The translations under genes and the position numbers were made by a program. Source: Oscillospiraceae bacterium (GTDB lineage: Bacteria > Bacillota > Clostridia > Oscillospirales > SIG627). Taken from it: 64,000 nt of DNA. The DNA lies in the NCBI GenBank assembly GCA_015065325.1, contig SVQO01000005.1, positions 1 through 64,000 on the forward strand, given 5' to 3'. Shown here piece after piece: positions 60,875-64,000 of the stretch; positions within the stretch are counted from its first letter, which is position 1, and every line of letters starts with the position of its first letter. The notes beneath the pieces were generated by a model. The model was not told the origin of the DNA, searched no databases, and saw nothing but the letters and a program-made list of their open reading frames with translations.

Positions 60875-62302
60875 ATGGGCGGTTTTTTTGGCGTAGTTAG
60901 TAAAAGAGAAGCAATTTCCGATGTTTTTTTTGGAACCGACTATCATTCTCACCTTGGTACACACCGAGCAGGAATTGCGGCTTACGATGCTCAAATCGGA
61001 TTGCAAAGAGAGATCAAAAGCATTCAAAATGCTCCTTTTCGTACGAAATTTGAGCATGTTTTTGAAGAAATGCATGGCACCAGCGCCATTGGCTGTATCA
61101 GCGATTACTACCCGCAGCCTCTTTTGATCCGTTCTTCACTGGGTGTTTTTGCTCTTTGCGTGATCGGTGAGATAAACAATGCAGAAGAATTGCTGAAACA
61201 GTACTTGGAGCAATCTCCGGGTGGGCATTTTGATGCTATGACCGGCGGTAAGGTAAATATTATTGAACTTGTCGCTGCAATGATCAGTCAAAAGGAGAAT
61301 TTCTGTGACGGCATTCGTTGTGTACAAAACGCAATCGAAGGATCCGTTACGATGCTGATCCTCAAAGAAGACGGAAAACTCATTGCAGCACGTGACAAGC
61401 TTGGCAGGCTTCCTGTTATGATCGGTTCTGATGATGACGGGTATTGCGTATCCTTTGAGTCATTCGCTTTTCAGAAACTTGAATACGTACCTCTTCGCGA
61501 GCTCGGTCCTGCAGAAATCGTTGAGATTTCTAGCGATGGAATCGTTCAGCTGTCTGAGCCAGGCGAGAGTATGAAAATTTGCTCTTTCTTATGGAGCTAT
61601 TACGGATATCCCACTTCTACATACGAAGGAAAAAATGTGGAGGTAATGCGGTATCGAAACGGTCAGATTCTTGCCGAAAACGATCGAGCGAATGGAGAGG
61701 ATCAAGATATCGATTATATCAGTGGAGTTCCTGACTCCGGCACTCCACACGCCATCGGTTATGCACAGGAAAGCGGAATTCCTTTTGCCAGAGCGTTTAT
61801 CAAATATACGCCGACTTGGTCGAGAAGCTTCATTCCCAGTGGACAAAAAGAGCGAAATAAGATTGCAAAGATGAAGCAGATTCCCGTGCATGAGCTGATC
61901 AAGAATAAGAGTTTGCTGTTTGTTGACGATTCGATTGTTCGGGGCACGCAGTTAAAAGAAACCGTTGAATTTTTGTATTCCCATGGAGCCAAAGCGGTTC
62001 ATATTCGCTCCGCTTGCCCTCCGATTATGTATAACTGTCCGTATCTTGGCTTTACCCGTGCCAGAAATGAAATGGAACTCATTGCTCGCCGCACGGTTAT
62101 CGAGCTGGAAGGGGAGGAAGGTCTCTCTCATTTGGACGAATACAGTGATTCCTCTACAGAGAGAGGACAAAAGCTTCGCAATGCAATTTGTGAGAAACTT
62201 CATTTTTCATCATTGGAATTCCAATCCCTGGAAGGGATTATCAAAGCCATTGGGATCGATCCCAAAAAACTTTGTACATATTGTTGGAACGGAAAGGAAT
62301 AA
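60875..62302 (+). CDS. purF: PurF-like amidophosphoribosyltransferase with a lost glutaminase site
   Basis: 475 residues from ATG 60875 (AGGAGG 8 bases upstream; ATG 60869 abuts it). C-terminal half is a true PRPP transferase: [12 protein letters not shown] near 347, [11 protein letters not shown] near 284, and Fe-S-type cysteines Cys236, Cys388, Cys467 and Cys470 as in B. subtilis PurF. The N-terminal domain opens [12 protein letters not shown] where working enzymes have Cys (MCGIVG); the GHVRY-T element is gone, HNGN is VIGE, and the later TSDSE Asp is missing. It may use free ammonia or a partner. In the pur operon. Confidence 0.85.
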   Translation: MGGFFGVVSKREAISDVFFGTDYHSHLGTHRAGIAAYDAQIGLQREIKSIQNAPFRTKFEHVFEEMHGTSAIGCISDYYPQPLLIRSSLGVFALCVIGEINNAEELLKQYLEQSPGGHFDAMTGGKVNIIELVAAMISQKENFCDGIRCVQNAIEGSVTMLILKEDGKLIAARDKLGRLPVMIGSDDDGYCVSFESFAFQKLEYVPLRELGPAEIVEISSDGIVQLSEPGESMKICSFLWSYYGYPTSTYEGKNVEVMRYRNGQILAENDRANGEDQDIDYISGVPDSGTPHAIGYAQESGIPFARAFIKYTPTWSRSFIPSGQKERNKIAKMKQIPVHELIKNKSLLFVDDSIVRGTQLKETVEFLYSHGAKAVHIRSACPPIMYNCPYLGFTRARNEMELIARRTVIELEGEEGLSHLDEYSDSSTERGQKLRNAICEKLHFSSLEFQSLEGIIKAIGIDPKKLCTYCWNGKE

Positions 62303-62307
62303 AGAAA

Positions 62308-63348
62308 ATGTATAATCAGTCTAAATCTGATAGCTACGCTGCAGCAGGTGTTGATATTACCGCAGGCTACAAGGCCGTTGAACTTATGAAAAAGCATATC
62401 GCCAGAACCAACACTCCCGGAGTTTGCTCCGACGTTGGCGGATTTGGCGGGCTCTTTGAGCTGGATCTGAACGGGATTCAAAAGCCCGTTTTGGTCAGTG
62501 GTACGGATGGCGTAGGAACGAAGCTGAAGATTGCTTTTATTATGGATAAGCACGATACCATCGGTATCGACTGTGTTGCTATGTGTGTTAATGACGTCAT
62601 TTGTGCAGGCGCAAAGCCCTTGTTCTTCTTGGACTATATCGCTTGCGGCAAAAATGTGCCCGAGCGTATTGCCGATATCGTGAAGGGTGTTGCTGAGGGC
62701 TGTGTTCAGGCCGGCGCCGCTTTGATTGGCGGCGAAACTGCGGAAATGCCCGGCTTCTATCCGATCGATGAGTATGATCTTGCCGGTTATTGCACCGGAA
62801 TCGTTGATAAGTCCAAGATTATCGACAATAAGCAAATGAAAGAGGGGGACGTTATTATCGCCCTTCCTTCAACCGGCGTTCACTCAAACGGATTTTCTTT
62901 GGTTCGTAAGGTTTTCGACGTTGAAAACGCCGATATAAAAAAGCCCATGGAAGAATTAGGCGGAAAGAGTGTTGGAGAAGCGCTCCTTACTCCTACCAAA
63001 ATTTACGTCAAGCCGATCCTTGCTTTGCTTGAACAGATTAAGGTGAAAGGCATTTCTCATATCACCGGCGGCGGTTTCTATGAGAATATTCCGAGAAGCA
63101 TTCCCGACGGACTTGGCGCAAAGGTCGACAAAAACGCAGTCCGCATTCTTCCGATCTTTGATCTGATCGCAAAGGTTGGTGGTATTTCCGAGCGTGATAT
63201 GTTCAATACCTTTAATATGGGTGTTGGTATGTGTGTGATCGTTTCTCCCGAGGAAGCTGAAAAGGCAATCGAAATTCTGAAAGCGAACGGTGAAGACGCT
63301 TACGTGATTGGTGAGGTTGTAAAGTCTGAAGATAAGGTGATCTTATGA
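62308..63348 (+). CDS. purM: Phosphoribosylformylglycinamidine cyclo-ligase
   Basis: AIR synthetase, fifth step of IMP synthesis. 346 residues from ATG 62308 ([17 protein letters not shown]): ATP-binding [14 protein letters not shown] near 10, [12 protein letters not shown] near 70, [17 protein letters not shown] near 91-107 and [10 protein letters not shown] near 252. Overlaps purN by 4 bases. Confidence 0.96.
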   Translation: MYNQSKSDSYAAAGVDITAGYKAVELMKKHIARTNTPGVCSDVGGFGGLFELDLNGIQKPVLVSGTDGVGTKLKIAFIMDKHDTIGIDCVAMCVNDVICAGAKPLFFLDYIACGKNVPERIADIVKGVAEGCVQAGAALIGGETAEMPGFYPIDEYDLAGYCTGIVDKSKIIDNKQMKEGDVIIALPSTGVHSNGFSLVRKVFDVENADIKKPMEELGGKSVGEALLTPTKIYVKPILALLEQIKVKGISHITGGGFYENIPRSIPDGLGAKVDKNAVRILPIFDLIAKVGGISERDMFNTFNMGVGMCVIVSPEEAEKAIEILKANGEDAYVIGEVVKSEDKVIL

Positions 63349-63947
63349 AGAAAGCCAGAATTGCGGTTCTGGTTTCCGGAGGAGGAACCAACCTTCAGGC
63401 GTTGATTGATGCCGAAAAAAAGGGAATATTGAAAAGCGGAACGATTTCTTTGGTTGTTGCAAGCAACCCCAATGCTTTTGCATTGGAACGCGCCGCAATC
63501 GCGGGGATTCCCTGCGATATTGCATGGAAGAAGGTCTTGGGAAGCCAGGAAGCTTTTGAGGATAAAATCTTAGAACTGATAGAAGTATACAAGATCGATT
63601 TGATCGTTCTCGCAGGTTTTATGGCGATCCTCAGCGAGCGCTTTACTTCGCGTTTTCCCAAACGCATTATCAACGTTCATCCTTCGCTGATTCCGTCATT
63701 TTGCGGAAAAGGCTTTTATGGACTTCGCGTGCATGAAGCTGCGCTTGAATACGGTGTGAAGGTGACCGGTGCTACGGTGCACTTTGTGAACGAAATTCCT
63801 GATGGGGGAGAAATCCTGATGCAAAAAGCTGTCAGTATTCGCCCTGACGATACCCCTGAAACTCTGCAAAAGCGTGTAATGCGCCTTGCAGAATGGAAAA
63901 TTCTTCCTATGGCGGTAGAGCAGGTTTCTGCTGAAATTGTGAAATAA
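63345..63947 (+). CDS. purN: Phosphoribosylglycinamide formyltransferase
   Basis: 10-formyl-THF dependent GAR transformylase. 200 residues: [14 protein letters not shown] near 9, the catalytic Asn and His in [11 protein letters not shown] near 107, and the catalytic Asp in IPDGGEIL near 148. The [16 protein letters not shown] variant after the HPSL motif is common in clostridial PurN. ATG overlaps the purM stop. Confidence 0.96.
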   Translation: MKKARIAVLVSGGGTNLQALIDAEKKGILKSGTISLVVASNPNAFALERAAIAGIPCDIAWKKVLGSQEAFEDKILELIEVYKIDLIVLAGFMAILSERFTSRFPKRIINVHPSLIPSFCGKGFYGLRVHEAALEYGVKVTGATVHFVNEIPDGGEILMQKAVSIRPDDTPETLQKRVMRLAEWKILPMAVEQVSAEIVK

Positions 63948-63968
63948 CGTAATGAAAGAGGTATGAAA

Positions 63969-64000
63969 ATGGCTTTGTACGATTTGAAAAAACTGTTGTC
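63969..64000 (+). CDS. Start of another gene in the pur operon, cut by the window edge
   Basis: Only MALYDLKKLL and part of the next codon are visible. ATG 63969 follows AGAGG by 7 bases and lies 21 bp after purN. The next purine gene would be expected here; the few residues do not look like a standard PurH start and could fit a PurO-like IMP cyclohydrolase, but this is a guess. Confidence 0.4.
   Translation, partial: MALYDLKKLL

Overview
The window reads as chromosomal DNA of a Bacillota bacterium, most likely an anaerobic member of Clostridia. The signs are strong AGGAGG ribosome sites, sigma-A type promoters with 17-bp spacers, a NAD-linked PyrD/PyrK pair, meso-diaminopimelate dehydrogenase, a YtrA-type regulator, ECF-type vitamin uptake and an RnpA-YidD-YidC-Jag-MnmE-MnmG-RsmG block. 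I cannot place it more precisely. There is no transposase, phage gene, integrase or CRISPR array. It is mostly a housekeeping region with a few accessory islands.

Layout. 1-0.5 kb: 5' part of metK (minus). 0.7-8.7 kb: minD-like, a methylglyoxal-synthase-like gene with an altered active site, aspS, then a four-gene GldA/GldF/GldG/DUF4340 ABC exporter set. 8.7-17.6 kb (minus): one long operon running gdpP, rplI, dnaB, tilS, hpt, ftsH, gpsA from a clear promoter at about 17.65 kb. 17.7-19.6 kb: YtrA-type regulator plus ABC ATPase and permease. 19.6-25.5 kb: a metabolic island with a second GpsA-like dehydrogenase, a DeoR regulator, a CBM9-like protein, a nitroreductase, an intracellular glycoside hydrolase and mnmM. 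25.7 kb: tRNA-Leu(UAG). 25.8-32.6 kb: FAD oxidoreductase, histidine phosphatase, a PanT-like transporter with coaX, ddh, a radical SAM protein and a type II pantothenate kinase. 32.7-39.8 kb: rpmH, rnpA, yidD, yidC, khpB, mnmE, mnmG, rsmG. 39.9-42.7 kb: a manganese (yybP-ykoY) riboswitch in front of a P-type ATPase. 42.8-49.9 kb: small membrane proteins, an ABC-F protein, tcdA, a decayed gdhA remnant, a DUF6273 lipoprotein, a CapA-like protein and radC. 50-60.1 kb: pyrimidine operon pyrC-carB-pyrK-pyrD-pyrF-pyrE-pyrB with guaB coupled at its end. 60.2 kb to the edge: a ZTP riboswitch and the purine operon purE-purF-purM-purN plus one more gene cut by the edge.

How it fits together. The last 14 kb makes UMP and much of IMP, with guaB leading to GMP and a ZTP sensor reading purine/folate status. 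The pantothenate genes provide uptake and two different kinases for CoA. The manganese switch and ATPase form a metal-export unit.

Most notable points: a PurF whose glutaminase site is lost (Cys to Gly and more) while its phosphoribosyltransferase and Fe-S cysteines remain; a PyrB carrying only the zinc domain of PyrI at its C-terminus; a gdhA fossil in which the middle of the protein is fused to its last residues; a CapA-like and an MgsA-like protein with lost active-site residues; and a hairpin that hides the ribosome site of a DUF4830 gene.
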